DNA from: Verrucomicrobiota bacterium
GTDB lineage: Bacteria; Verrucomicrobiota; Verrucomicrobiia; Opitutales; Opitutaceae
Assembly: GCA_026398135.1 (NCBI GenBank)
Contig: JAPLTN010000071.1
Coordinates: 1 to 36,474, forward strand
Length of the DNA: 36,474 nucleotides
Direction of reading: 5' to 3'
The notes under the pieces were generated by a model. It worked only from the letters and a program-made list of their open reading frames with translations. It did not search any database and had not been told where the DNA came from. Shown here one piece after another: positions 24,472 to 30,909 of this stretch (position 1 is the stretch's first letter; each line of letters begins with the position of its first letter). The position numbers and the translations under genes were made by a program.

Positions 24472-24900
24472 GTGAGCGACATCTTCACCAAGGCCAAGCG
24501 CTCGGAGGTGATGTCGCGCATCAAGGGCACGGGCAACAAGGACACCGAGCTGAGGCTTATCGGTATCTTCAAAACCCACGGTATCACCGGCTGGCGGCGG
24601 CGCTGGCCGCTGGAGGGAAAACCGGACTTCGTTTTTCCGAAGCTTAAACTGGCGGTTTTCGTGGACGGCTGTTTTTGGCACGGCTGCCCAACCCACGCCA
24701 CGCAGCCCAAGACCAATGCGGAATTCTGGCAGACCAAGATCGCCCGCAACCAGGCGCGCGACCGTCTCGTCACCCGCACCCTTCGCGCCCAAGGCTGGCG
24801 CGTCCTTCGTATTTGGGAACACGAACTGGCGAAGAAAAACAACCGTCGTCTGGCGGGCCGCCTCCGCCGCGCCGGATTACTTCCGCGCCTATACGTCTAA
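24472..24900 (+). CDS. vsr: Very-short-patch (Vsr) mismatch endonuclease
   Basis: The product has 142 residues from GTG 24472. Vsr motifs are clear: FTKAKRSEVMSRIKGTGNKDTELRL at the N-terminus, PDFVFPKLKLAVFVDGCFWHGCP with the catalytic Asp and zinc/His-Cys elements, and FWQTKIARNQARD. Vsr nicks T:G mismatches that arise from deamination of 5-methylcytosine at Dcm-type sites. It normally sits next to a C5 cytosine methyltransferase. None is found here, only the HNH endonuclease and a small unknown gene. The unit therefore looks like a restriction-modification locus that has lost its methylase, or one whose methylase is elsewhere. Confidence 0.93.
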   Translation: MSDIFTKAKRSEVMSRIKGTGNKDTELRLIGIFKTHGITGWRRRWPLEGKPDFVFPKLKLAVFVDGCFWHGCPTHATQPKTNAEFWQTKIARNQARDRLVTRTLRAQGWRVLRIWEHELAKKNNRRLAGRLRRAGLLPRLYV

Positions 24901-24951
24901 CATTGCGGAAGTTTATCAACGCTTGGTCGCGATCAAACAGTGAATCCATTA

Positions 24952-24992
24952 TTGACTGTTTTAAACATACTACCGTATGTAAAAAACATACG
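24952..24992 (+). promoter_or_regulatory. Promoter with overlapping operator for the HTH-MNT/HEPN operon
   Basis: TTGACT (24952-24957) and TATGTA (24976-24981) form a -35/-10 pair with an 18-bp spacer. A perfect inverted repeat ACATAC-TACC-GTATGT covers 24965-24980, and a third half-site ACATACG follows at 24986-24992, directly before the start codon at 24995. A repressor bound here would block the promoter, so the HTH protein encoded just downstream is the obvious autoregulator. The transcript would have almost no leader. Confidence 0.65.
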
Positions 24993-24994
24993 AT

Positions 24995-25576
24995 ATGGGT
25001 TTGCTCATGGTTCTCTTTCCCCAGGCACGCGCGGAGACCTTGCGTCTGCTTTTCGCGGATGCGTCGCGTGAATTGCATTTGCGCGAACTCGTGCGGCAGA
25101 GCGGGCTGACGCTCGGGTCTGTTCAGGCCGAGGTGAGCAAATTGCTGGATGCCGGGCTGCTGCTGGATCGGCGCGACGGCAACCGGCGCTACGTGCGCGC
25201 CAACAGCGCGCATCCTGTTTTTGTCGATTTGCACAATCTCGTGCTGAAGACCGCAGGTCTGCGTGACGTGCTGCTCGCGGCATTGAATGGGCTTGAGGAC
25301 ATACGGATTGCCCTGGTGTTCGGCTCGGTCGCCGCCGGTGCGGAGCAGGCCGGCAGTGACATTGATTTGTTGGTGATCGGTGAGGTGGGTTTGCGCGTGT
25401 TGTCGCCACGTTTGCGTATTGCGACGGAGCTCCTCGGTCGTGAGATCAATCCGGTGGTCATGAGTGCGGAGGAATTCTCCCGCCAGCGTGCGACCAAGCC
25501 GCTGCTGGTCGATTTACTCGCCAAGCCGAAGCTCTTTATTCTAGGAGATGAGCGTGAGCTTGAGCGATTGGCATAA
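24995..25576 (+). CDS. HTH-nucleotidyltransferase (MNT) fusion protein, probable antitoxin and autorepressor
   Basis: The product has 193 residues. The N-terminal winged helix (about 8-70: ETLRLLFADASRELHLREL, GLTLGSVQAEVSKLLDAGLL, DRRDGNRRYVRAN) is of the ArsR/MarR type. A minimal nucleotidyltransferase domain follows with GS at 110-111 and DID at 122-124 in the G-S-x10-D-x-D pattern (ALVFGSVAAGAEQAGSDID). MNT proteins pair with HEPN proteins as toxin-antitoxin systems, where the MNT can modify or neutralise the HEPN partner. The downstream HEPN gene overlaps by 29 bp. ATG 25007 is an alternative start. Fusion of the HTH and MNT would let the antitoxin repress its own promoter directly. Confidence 0.85.
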   Translation: MGLLMVLFPQARAETLRLLFADASRELHLRELVRQSGLTLGSVQAEVSKLLDAGLLLDRRDGNRRYVRANSAHPVFVDLHNLVLKTAGLRDVLLAALNGLEDIRIALVFGSVAAGAEQAGSDIDLLVIGEVGLRVLSPRLRIATELLGREINPVVMSAEEFSRQRATKPLLVDLLAKPKLFILGDERELERLA

Positions 25577-26000
25577 GGCGGGGTGGCTGCGTCCACATCA
25601 GACTTCCAAGCGGCAGCTTGCGGACTTGTTTGCGATCGTTGACCGTGACCTTGCGGACGCCGCGCGAGGCTTATCCGCCGACTGGCAGTTTGGCATCGCC
25701 TGCAACGCGGTACTCAAGCTGTGCACAATCCTGCTTTATGCCGAGGGCTGGCGCCCGGAAAAGAATCTCGCCCACTACCGAACGCTTCAGTCCCTGCCGC
25801 TCATCTTTGGCGAGTCGCGCCGCGACGATGCCGACTATCTCGACACCTGTCGTTCCAAACGAAACACCGCCGAATACGACGCGCCGGGGCAGGTGTCCGC
25901 TTCCGAGGCCAGTGAGCTCGCCGCCTTCGCGCCTGAGTTGCGCGAGGAGGTCATCGCATGGCTGGAGAAAAACCATTCCGCTTTGTCGCCTTGGAAGTGA
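25548..26000 (+). CDS. HEPN-domain protein, probable toxin partner of the MNT protein
   Basis: This 150-residue, mostly helical protein contains GIACNAVLKLCTILLYAEG and CRSKRNTAEYDAPG. The latter is the RN-x-x-EY form often seen in HEPN proteins that partner MNT domains, instead of the R-x4-6-H RNase motif. R105, N106, E109 and Y110 are the key residues. Because the classical histidine is missing, ribonuclease activity is not assured. Its gene begins inside the MNT gene, which ensures coupled translation. A 37-bp repeat starts 5 bp after the stop codon. Confidence 0.82.
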   Translation: MSVSLSDWHKAGWLRPHQTSKRQLADLFAIVDRDLADAARGLSADWQFGIACNAVLKLCTILLYAEGWRPEKNLAHYRTLQSLPLIFGESRRDDADYLDTCRSKRNTAEYDAPGQVSASEASELAAFAPELREEVIAWLEKNHSALSPWK

Positions 26001-26005
26001 AGCGG

Positions 26006-26042
26006 GCTCGATCCGAAGGGGGCGTGGCGGGGTTGGTTGGTT
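26006..26042 (+). repeat. 37-bp direct repeat after the HEPN gene
   Basis: It begins GCTCGATCCGAAGGGGGCG and ends in tandem GGTT units. It matches 27170-27206 at 36 of 37 positions. Both copies begin a few bases after the stop codon of a toxin-type gene. The following GGTTGTCCACATGG (26039-26052) recurs as GGTTGTCCACGTGG at 26187-26200, preceded by GCTCGACCC at 26160, so a degenerate third copy lies between. Confidence 0.8.
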
Positions 26043-26389
26043 GTCCACATGGGAGAACACGGCTTTGGCATCGTTCAAATTGACGATCGTTCGCCTGCTT
26101 TTCCGGCATTCCGTGAAAACTCCCGGTCGCATAGCCCAATCCCCGCTACGGTGAACTCCGCTCGACCCTAGCGGCGCACCCCGAGTGGTTGTCCACGTGG
26201 AGCGTGCGCTTCTCCCGTCTTGGTCGAGCCGAGAACTCAACGCTCTCGCCGGACTGGTCCACAAAAACTGATCGAGTTCGTCGAACTGTCACGGTCAAGA
26301 ACGGGCACCGCTGGCGCGATCCATACCTTTATATCCGCAGGATTGCCGACGGGCTTGTCTCCTCGGTGCATCTCTCCACCGTATCTCCC

Positions 26390-26608
26390 ATGCCTACCGT
26401 CGCCACCAAGAAGCCCATCGGCCGAAAGAGGGCCGCCCCCGTCGGGAAGCCCGCCGCGCCCGCCAAGTCCAAGGCGCTTGCCCTGCCCGTGCGGCGCACG
26501 CCTCCCCCGTGTGCGTTCACCGGCGCGGACCTGCTTAAACGCACTGATTTTGGCAAAGGCTTGGATGGAGCGTTCGTGGAGTCGGCCTTGGCGGATCGCT
26601 CTCTTTGA
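26390..26608 (+). CDS. Putative VapB-like antitoxin
   Basis: From ATG 26390 the product is 72 residues. It has a Lys/Ala/Pro-rich basic N-terminus (KKPIGRKRAAPVGKPAAPAK) and a C-terminal toxin-binding-like tail (GADLLKRTDFGKGLDGAFVE). Its stop overlaps the start of the PIN-domain gene by four bases (TTGA), the typical coupling of antitoxin and toxin. No standard DNA-binding fold is recognised, so the assignment rests on position and size. The 389 bp upstream to the HEPN stop contain only repeats and no other gene I can support. Confidence 0.55.
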   Translation: MPTVATKKPIGRKRAAPVGKPAAPAKSKALALPVRRTPPPCAFTGADLLKRTDFGKGLDGAFVESALADRSL

Positions 26609-27168
26609 TCGTGCTGCTGGATACGAATTTTCTGGTTTGCTACTCCGGGCAGAGCAAGCGGCTGCCGCGCTCACGGGCGGTGGATTTCCTTCGCAAGCAC
26701 AAAGACGCCCCCCTTTATGTATCACGGGTAAGCGTCTTGGAGTTTACGGCCGGCATGGATACGGCAGCCCAAGCGGCCAGGCACTTGGCGCTGTCTTCAA
26801 AATACCCCGTTGCTCTGCTTGTGCCCTTCGGGTAAACGGGAAACCAAGCTGGGCCGGCGTTGCCCTAGGCGGTATGGCCCGCTGGGCCACCTCCGCCTCG
26901 GTCGCCTTGGCCGAGCATGGTTTTCCATTCACGAAGCAGCGGTTTATTTTGAAGACAGCGCCTAGCGGGATTTGGCGTTTTACCTGTGGATGAAATCATC
27001 TGGATGGAGGCGACCGGCGCTTTTCGCCATCTCCGTCGGGCTGGGCTAAAAATCGGCGTGGCCGATACTTTGATCGCGGCCACCGCGCTAAATTACGGGT
27101 TGCCCGTGGTTACCGAAAAATCCGGGCACTTCGGGCGCCTGCCCGGATTAACGGTTTTGGCTTATTGA
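26605..27168 (+). pseudogene. PIN-domain (VapC-like) toxin split by a MITE
   Basis: The 5' part (TTG 26605 or GTG 26611) encodes LLDTNFLVCYSGQ with catalytic D6 and VSVLEFTAG with E46, up to AARHL. The reading frame then enters a 176-bp element and stops at TAA 26833. After the element the 3' half resumes as AGFGVLPVDEIIW, GVADTLIAATALNYGLPVVTE and FGRLPGLTVLAY, ending at 27168. Removing 177 bases (26787-26963) rejoins H-L with A-G-F in frame and gives about 129 residues, the usual VapC length with all acidic residues. Thus a VapC RNase toxin was inactivated by insertion. The antitoxin gene upstream is intact. Confidence 0.88.
26787..26962. mobile_element. 176-bp MITE inserted in the PIN gene
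   Basis: Terminal inverted repeats are GGCGCTGTCTTCAAAATA at 26787-26804 and its reverse complement at 26945-26962. Some similarity continues further inward to AAACCG. The interior (about 26845-26925) matches 33638-33719 closely, including GCTGGGCCGGCGTTGCCCT and CCTCCGCCTCGGTCGCCTTG. There is no coding capacity. The insertion point is fixed by the split reading frame of the PIN gene. A target duplication of more than one or two bases is not visible. Confidence 0.85.
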
Positions 27169-27169
27169 A

Positions 27170-27206
27170 GCTCGATCCGAAGGGGGCGTGGCGTGGTTGG
27201 TTGGTT
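27170..27206 (+). repeat. 37-bp direct repeat after the PIN gene
   Basis: This is the second copy of the repeat at 26006-26042 (36/37 identical), beginning 1 bp after the PIN stop codon. Here the GGTT tail is extended by one more unit. The two copies bracket the antitoxin-toxin pair. Confidence 0.8.
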
Positions 27207-27270
27207 GGTTTTCCTTTCAGCAATCTATGGCCGCCGACTTCCGTCTTTGAAAGTCGTCCCAATGGCAAAA

Positions 27271-27345
27271 GTGGAGGCGCGAGCCGGAATCGAACCGGCG
27301 GTAGAGCTTTTGCAGAGCTCGGCCTTACCACTTGGCGATCGCGCC
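27271..27345 (-). tRNA. tRNA-Cys (GCA)
   Basis: On the minus strand the gene begins GGCGCGATCGCCAAGTGG. The acceptor GGCGCGA pairs with TCGCGCC. The anticodon stem GAGCT/AGCTC carries loop CTGCAAA with anticodon GCA. The T arm GCCGG-TTCGATT-CCGGC is complete, the discriminator is T and CCA is encoded (27271-27273). It marks the right side of the accessory region. Confidence 0.95.
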
Positions 27346-27361
27346 GTCTGACTGACGGGAG

Positions 27362-27402
27362 TCGGGAACTTGCGTAGCCGCGCGGGGCGGCGCAAGTCCC
27401 GA
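27362..27402 (-). terminator. Hairpin between the methyltransferase gene and tRNA-Cys
   Basis: TCGGGA-A-CTTGCG-TA-GCCGC (27362-27380 region) pairs with GCGGCGCAAGTCCCGA (27387-27402), giving a 16-bp stem with small bulges. It lies 57 bp after the minus-strand methyltransferase stop. No T run follows, so termination is uncertain. Confidence 0.45.
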
Positions 27403-27459
27403 GTTACGACCATGCGGCGAAAACGAAATTTCGTGCCGGGATGAGGTCCGGGACAGGGG

Positions 27460-28260
27460 TTATCCGCTGCGGCGGGCGGCCCAGAAGCGGCATTCGTCGG
27501 AGAAGGCGCGCACGGCGGCGGATTCCTTGGCCAGTTCGCGACGCAGGTGGTCTTCGTGGTGCTCCCAGCCGGTGGCGGCGAGGTCGGCGAGGATTTCGGC
27601 CCGGTCGGGCAGGTGCATGAACGTGTCGCCGCATTCGTCCTCAAAGCGGCGGTCGCCGTATTCGCGCAGTCGGGGATCCTGTTTCCCCTCGGCCCAGCGG
27701 CGGGCTTCGAGCCGCCAACTGGTCCGCTCCGCCGGTGAGTGGTCGCGGTCGTGGGTGGTGAAAAGCAAGGGCGCGCCGGGCTGGCAAAGGGCGGCAAGCT
27801 GGCGCAGGGCGCGGCGGCGGTTGCGGCGCAGGGGAATCTGCATGAGCCCGTTGAACATAAACAGGCACCCGGAAAAGCGTGGCGACCGGTCGGCCTGCGC
27901 TGTGGGGGCGAAGGCGGGGTGTTCGTCCAGCCGGGTGGCGTCGGCGTGGTGAACGGTGATCGGAGCTTTGCGCTCGGCGGCGAGAAAGACCGCCTGCTCG
28001 ACCAGTTCCTGGGCGAAGTCGAAGGCGGTGAGGTTTTGGTAACCCAGGGCATGGAGCGCGACCGAGATGCGGCCCGCGCCGCAGCCGGCTTCGAGCAGGG
28101 GGACGGTGAAGTCGGTGAAATGGCGCGCGATCATGATCCGCTCGCTGGCCCAGAGGCCGAGCTCGTGCGCGGCCTTGGTGTAGTGCACGACGGCGCGCAG
28201 ATCGTTGAAATCGCGGCGCACTTGCGCGGCGGTGACGGGGCGAAGCACGGGTTTGGCCAC
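27460..28260 (-). CDS. Class I SAM-dependent methyltransferase
   Basis: This 266-residue protein has a Rossmann methyltransferase core: VPLLEAGCGAGRISVALHALG (motif I, about 53-73), LTAFDFAQELVEQA (motif II) and VHHADATRL (motif III). FNGLMQIPLRRNRRRALRQLA and GAPLLFTTHDRDH follow. The substrate is not evident. Similar stand-alone enzymes methylate small molecules or protein side chains. It lies 21 bp after the RNA methyltransferase gene on the same strand, so the two probably form an operon. Confidence 0.85.
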   Translation of the reverse strand: MAKPVLRPVTAAQVRRDFNDLRAVVHYTKAAHELGLWASERIMIARHFTDFTVPLLEAGCGAGRISVALHALGYQNLTAFDFAQELVEQAVFLAAERKAPITVHHADATRLDEHPAFAPTAQADRSPRFSGCLFMFNGLMQIPLRRNRRRALRQLAALCQPGAPLLFTTHDRDHSPAERTSWRLEARRWAEGKQDPRLREYGDRRFEDECGDTFMHLPDRAEILADLAATGWEHHEDHLRRELAKESAAVRAFSDECRFWAARRSG

Positions 28261-28281
28261 GGCGGGAGGGCGGGGCGATGC

Positions 28282-29466
28282 TCAGGCGGATTTCTTGCGC
28301 CAGGCGGCGACGAACATGCCGTTGGCGTCGATTTCGTGCGGCCAGAGGAAGTGTCCGGTGGCGTAGTCGCCGGTCGGGGCGTTCAGGCCGAGGAGGGGCA
28401 CCGGTTCCAGCTCGGGGTGGGCGGCGCTGAAGGCGCGCACGATGTCGGTCGTTTCCTGACGGGTGATGGTGCAGACGGCGAAGACGAGGCGGCCGCCGGG
28501 CTTGAGGGCTTTGTGGGTGTTTTCCAAGAGTTGCAGCTGGATCTCGGCCAGCTCTTTGACGTCGGTCTCGGAGAGGGTCCAGCGGGCGTGGGGGTTGCGC
28601 TGCCAGGTGCCGACCCCAGAGCAGGGGGCGTCCACGAGGATGCCGTCGAACTTGGTCTTGGTGGGCAGGAAGGGACCGCCGTTCCAGGTGACGGCGCGGT
28701 AGTTGAAGGCCTGGGCGCGGCCGGCGCGTTTGCGCAGGGTGGCGAGGCGGCCGGTGTGGCGGTCGGTGGCCCAGATCACCCCTTTGTTTTGCATCAAATC
28801 CGAGAGGTGGAGGGTCTTGCCGCCTTCGCCGCAGCAGGCGTCCCACCAGGTTTCGGAGGGCTCTGGGGCGCAGGCGTGGCCGACGAGCTGGGAGGCGAGA
28901 TCCTGAATCTCGAAGAGGCCTTTTTTGAATTCTTCGGATTTGAACAAGTCGCTCGGGCCGGTGTAGCGCAGGGCGGTGGCGAGGGCGAGGGCGTCGGGGT
29001 GGAGGGCGAGCGGCGAGCGGCTGAAATCGGGCGGAAGGGTGTGGCGCAGGGCGCGGGCGAGGGAGGCGGCGAATTCGCGTTGCGGGCGTATCCAGAGCGC
29101 GGGGGCGGATTGCAGCTGGCGCAGGTAGGCGGTACGGGCCTCGGGGGAGGGGAAGTCGATCGAGGCCAGGGCCCAGGGAGGCAGGGTCAACGAGGCCAGG
29201 GTCTCGGGTTTGGTGGAGGTCGGGTCGGCGTCGAAGCGGTGCTGGAGGTCGAGGGCGGCGAGCACGCGCTGGGGCAGGGCGCGGGTGGTATCGAGCCACT
29301 GGAACCAGCGGTAGTAGGAAAAGACGGCCCCGGTGAGCGCGCGTTTTTCGTGGGCTTCGAGTTCGCGGTCGGAGCCGACCTCGCGACGGAGGACAAAATC
29401 GGCCGGCGATTCCGGCGAGACGAGGGAGACGATGTGGGCGGCGCGCTGGGCGAGGGCGGTGGACAT
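28282..29466 (-). CDS. RsmB/NSUN-type RNA cytosine-C5 methyltransferase, divergent
   Basis: From ATG 29466 the product is 394 residues (ATG 29481 or farther upstream is possible). The catalytic domain has WWDACCGEGGKTLHLSDLM (SAM motif I), GVIWATDR, FDGILVDAPCSGVGTWQRNP with the PCSG cysteine, and RLVFAVCTITRQET carrying the second cysteine at the motif VI position, followed by GHFLWPHE. The N-terminal ~170 residues are helical and probably correspond to a divergent NusB-like or PUA-substitute region. These enzymes make m5C in rRNA or tRNA. A second, more canonical rsmB starts at 35880, so this one may have a different target. Confidence 0.87.
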   Translation of the reverse strand: MSTALAQRAAHIVSLVSPESPADFVLRREVGSDRELEAHEKRALTGAVFSYYRWFQWLDTTRALPQRVLAALDLQHRFDADPTSTKPETLASLTLPPWALASIDFPSPEARTAYLRQLQSAPALWIRPQREFAASLARALRHTLPPDFSRSPLALHPDALALATALRYTGPSDLFKSEEFKKGLFEIQDLASQLVGHACAPEPSETWWDACCGEGGKTLHLSDLMQNKGVIWATDRHTGRLATLRKRAGRAQAFNYRAVTWNGGPFLPTKTKFDGILVDAPCSGVGTWQRNPHARWTLSETDVKELAEIQLQLLENTHKALKPGGRLVFAVCTITRQETTDIVRAFSAAHPELEPVPLLGLNAPTGDYATGHFLWPHEIDANGMFVAAWRKKSA

Positions 29467-29643
29467 GAGGATGCCGCGCATGTTTGAGCGAACCGGCCGG
29501 GGGACGAGTTTTTTATCCGCCAGTGGCGGGTGGGCAGAGCGTATTGACGAAATACGCAAAACGCCGGACTTGGATTGCCACGAAAAACACAAGAAATCCC
29601 AGCGGGAAATCGTTGCCTCCTTCGCGCGCCTATAGGCGGCTTG

Positions 29644-29740
29644 ATTCTACTTTGTTAAATAACGAGAATTGGTCGAAAAAAGTCGCAGAAGTCACAAAAT
29701 AACGAGAATTGGTCGAAAAAAGTCGCAGAAGTCACAAAAA
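29644..29740. repeat. Lone TIR plus 40-bp tandem duplication
   Basis: ATTCTACTTTGTTAA at 29644-29658 equals the TIR of the 20260-20424 element. It is followed by two tandem 40-bp units (29661-29700 and 29701-29740), each beginning AACGAGAATTGGTCGAAAAA; they differ only in the last base. No matching right TIR is seen nearby. The duplication looks recent. Nothing else is recognised between 29741 and 29876. Confidence 0.8.
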
Positions 29741-29876
29741 TGAAGGTTTGGTTTTGCGCGTTTTGAGCCTTTTTTTTCGGCCAATATCTGGTGTTTTCGC
29801 CGTAATGTTTCCGTATCATCACTGGAGCTGACATAAATTGGTTCCTCGTTGTTTCCAGGGGTAAAGCAGAGGGATG

Positions 29877-30104
29877 GACCGCTAATGCCACGGCTTAAGG
29901 AGCGTGGCCAGGGGATGCGGTTTCGCTTCGCGAAAGGGGAGGTCGATGTGACGGCCAATGGCCTCTCTTTGCACCAAACAGGACCTTGTCCCTTGGCTGA
30001 AATAATTTCCACCGAGGCCATTGGCCGAATCATTGACCTCCCCAAGCAGGCTTGGCCTGCTCGCTTTAACCAGCCGCAGCCATTGGCATGCGGCTTTAGC
30101 GGTC
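29877..30104. mobile_element. 228-bp palindromic element
   Basis: The outer ends are GACCGCTAATGCC (29877-29889) and its near reverse complement GGCTTTAGCGGTC (30092-30104). An inner 30-bp inverted repeat (29936-29965 with 30014-30043, 26 of 30 paired) begins GGGGAGGTCGATG and ends GGCCAATGGCCTC. There is no coding capacity of its own. It lies upstream of the metallo-hydrolase gene and may contribute its leader. It is unrelated in sequence to the other palindromes of the window. Confidence 0.6.
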
Positions 30105-30235
30105 AAACCCGGTCTTTATCCTGCCACCGAAAACAGCGAAGAACTCATAACTTTGTGTTACACCGTGCGCTCGAAACTCTGCGGACTTGCGGGCGGGGGG
30201 CTTTGCGGTGTGCTGATTTTCCGCCTCTCTCCCTT

Positions 30236-30859
30236 ATGTCGCTTTATCTTCACGTCCTGCCCGCCGGTCCGATCGAGACCAACGCCTATTTGCTCACCGA
30301 CACCGCGCGCGGTGAAGCGGTGTTGATCGATGCGCCGGGCGAAGTGTGGCGGGATGTGAAGCCGATTCTGGAGCGCGAAGCCTGCGTGTTGAAGGAGCTC
30401 TGGCTTACCCATGGCCACTGGGACCACATGCAAGGGGTGGCGGAAGTCGTCGCGGCGACCGGGGCCCAAGTGAGCGCCCATGCCGACGACAAGATCCTGC
30501 TGGAGACGCCTCTGCCCGGTACGATCCGGCTGGCGCCGGTGAAGGTGGCTCGCTGGGTAAAGCAGGGCGACCGGGTGACGGCGCTCGGGCTGGAGTGGGA
30601 AATCCGGCACGTGCCGGGGCATTGTCCGGGCAGCGTGCTTTTTTGGTGCGCGGCGCAGGGCCTGGCCTTTTCGGGCGATGCGATTTTCCGGCGCAGCGTG
30701 GGTCGTACGGATTTCCCCAACTGCGGTTTTCCTCAGTTGGAAAAGTCGATCCGCACCCAGATTTACACCTTGCCTGCGGAGACGATTCTTTACCCCGGCC
30801 ATGGCGGCCCCACCACGGTGGCGGAGGAGCGGGCGGAAAATCCCCACGTGCGCGGCTGA
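30236..30859 (+). CDS. Metallo-beta-lactamase-fold hydrolase, glyoxalase II-like
   Basis: This 207-residue protein starts at ATG 30236; a longer in-frame extension would run through the palindromic element and is not believed. The fold motifs are present: GPIETNAYLL, the metal site THGHWDH at 58-64, VPGHCPGS with another His, SGDAIFRRSVGRTDFP with the bridging Asp, and YPGHGGPTTV with the last His. The GRTDFP segment is typical of glyoxalase II-like or YcbL-type hydrolases that split thioesters such as S-lactoylglutathione. The true substrate is unknown. ribD follows 50 bp downstream on the same strand. Confidence 0.88.
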   Translation: MSLYLHVLPAGPIETNAYLLTDTARGEAVLIDAPGEVWRDVKPILEREACVLKELWLTHGHWDHMQGVAEVVAATGAQVSAHADDKILLETPLPGTIRLAPVKVARWVKQGDRVTALGLEWEIRHVPGHCPGSVLFWCAAQGLAFSGDAIFRRSVGRTDFPNCGFPQLEKSIRTQIYTLPAETILYPGHGGPTTVAEERAENPHVRG

Positions 30860-30909
30860 ACCGGCGGCGCAGATGCTGAGTGTTTTTAAACGGAGCTTTA
30901 AACGCATCC

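Noticed and set aside
26006-27206. Integron attC sites
   Set aside because: The repeats follow genes as attC would, but I see no paired R'/R'' core sites and no integron integrase, so only the weaker cassette idea is reported.
27641-29299. 552-codon minus-strand frame across the two methyltransferase genes
   Set aside because: It is Arg/Pro-rich and overlaps two genes with clear methyltransferase motifs in other frames.
27739-29487. 582-codon plus-strand frame opposite the methyltransferase genes
   Set aside because: Low-complexity Gly/Glu/Val composition without motifs; a shadow of GC-rich coding DNA.
29661-29740. CRISPR array
   Set aside because: Only two 40-bp units in direct contact, without spacers, and no cas genes.
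29849-30235. N-terminal extension of the metallo-hydrolase
   Set aside because: The frame is open, but it translates the palindromic element and has no family character. ATG 30236 gives the proper family start.
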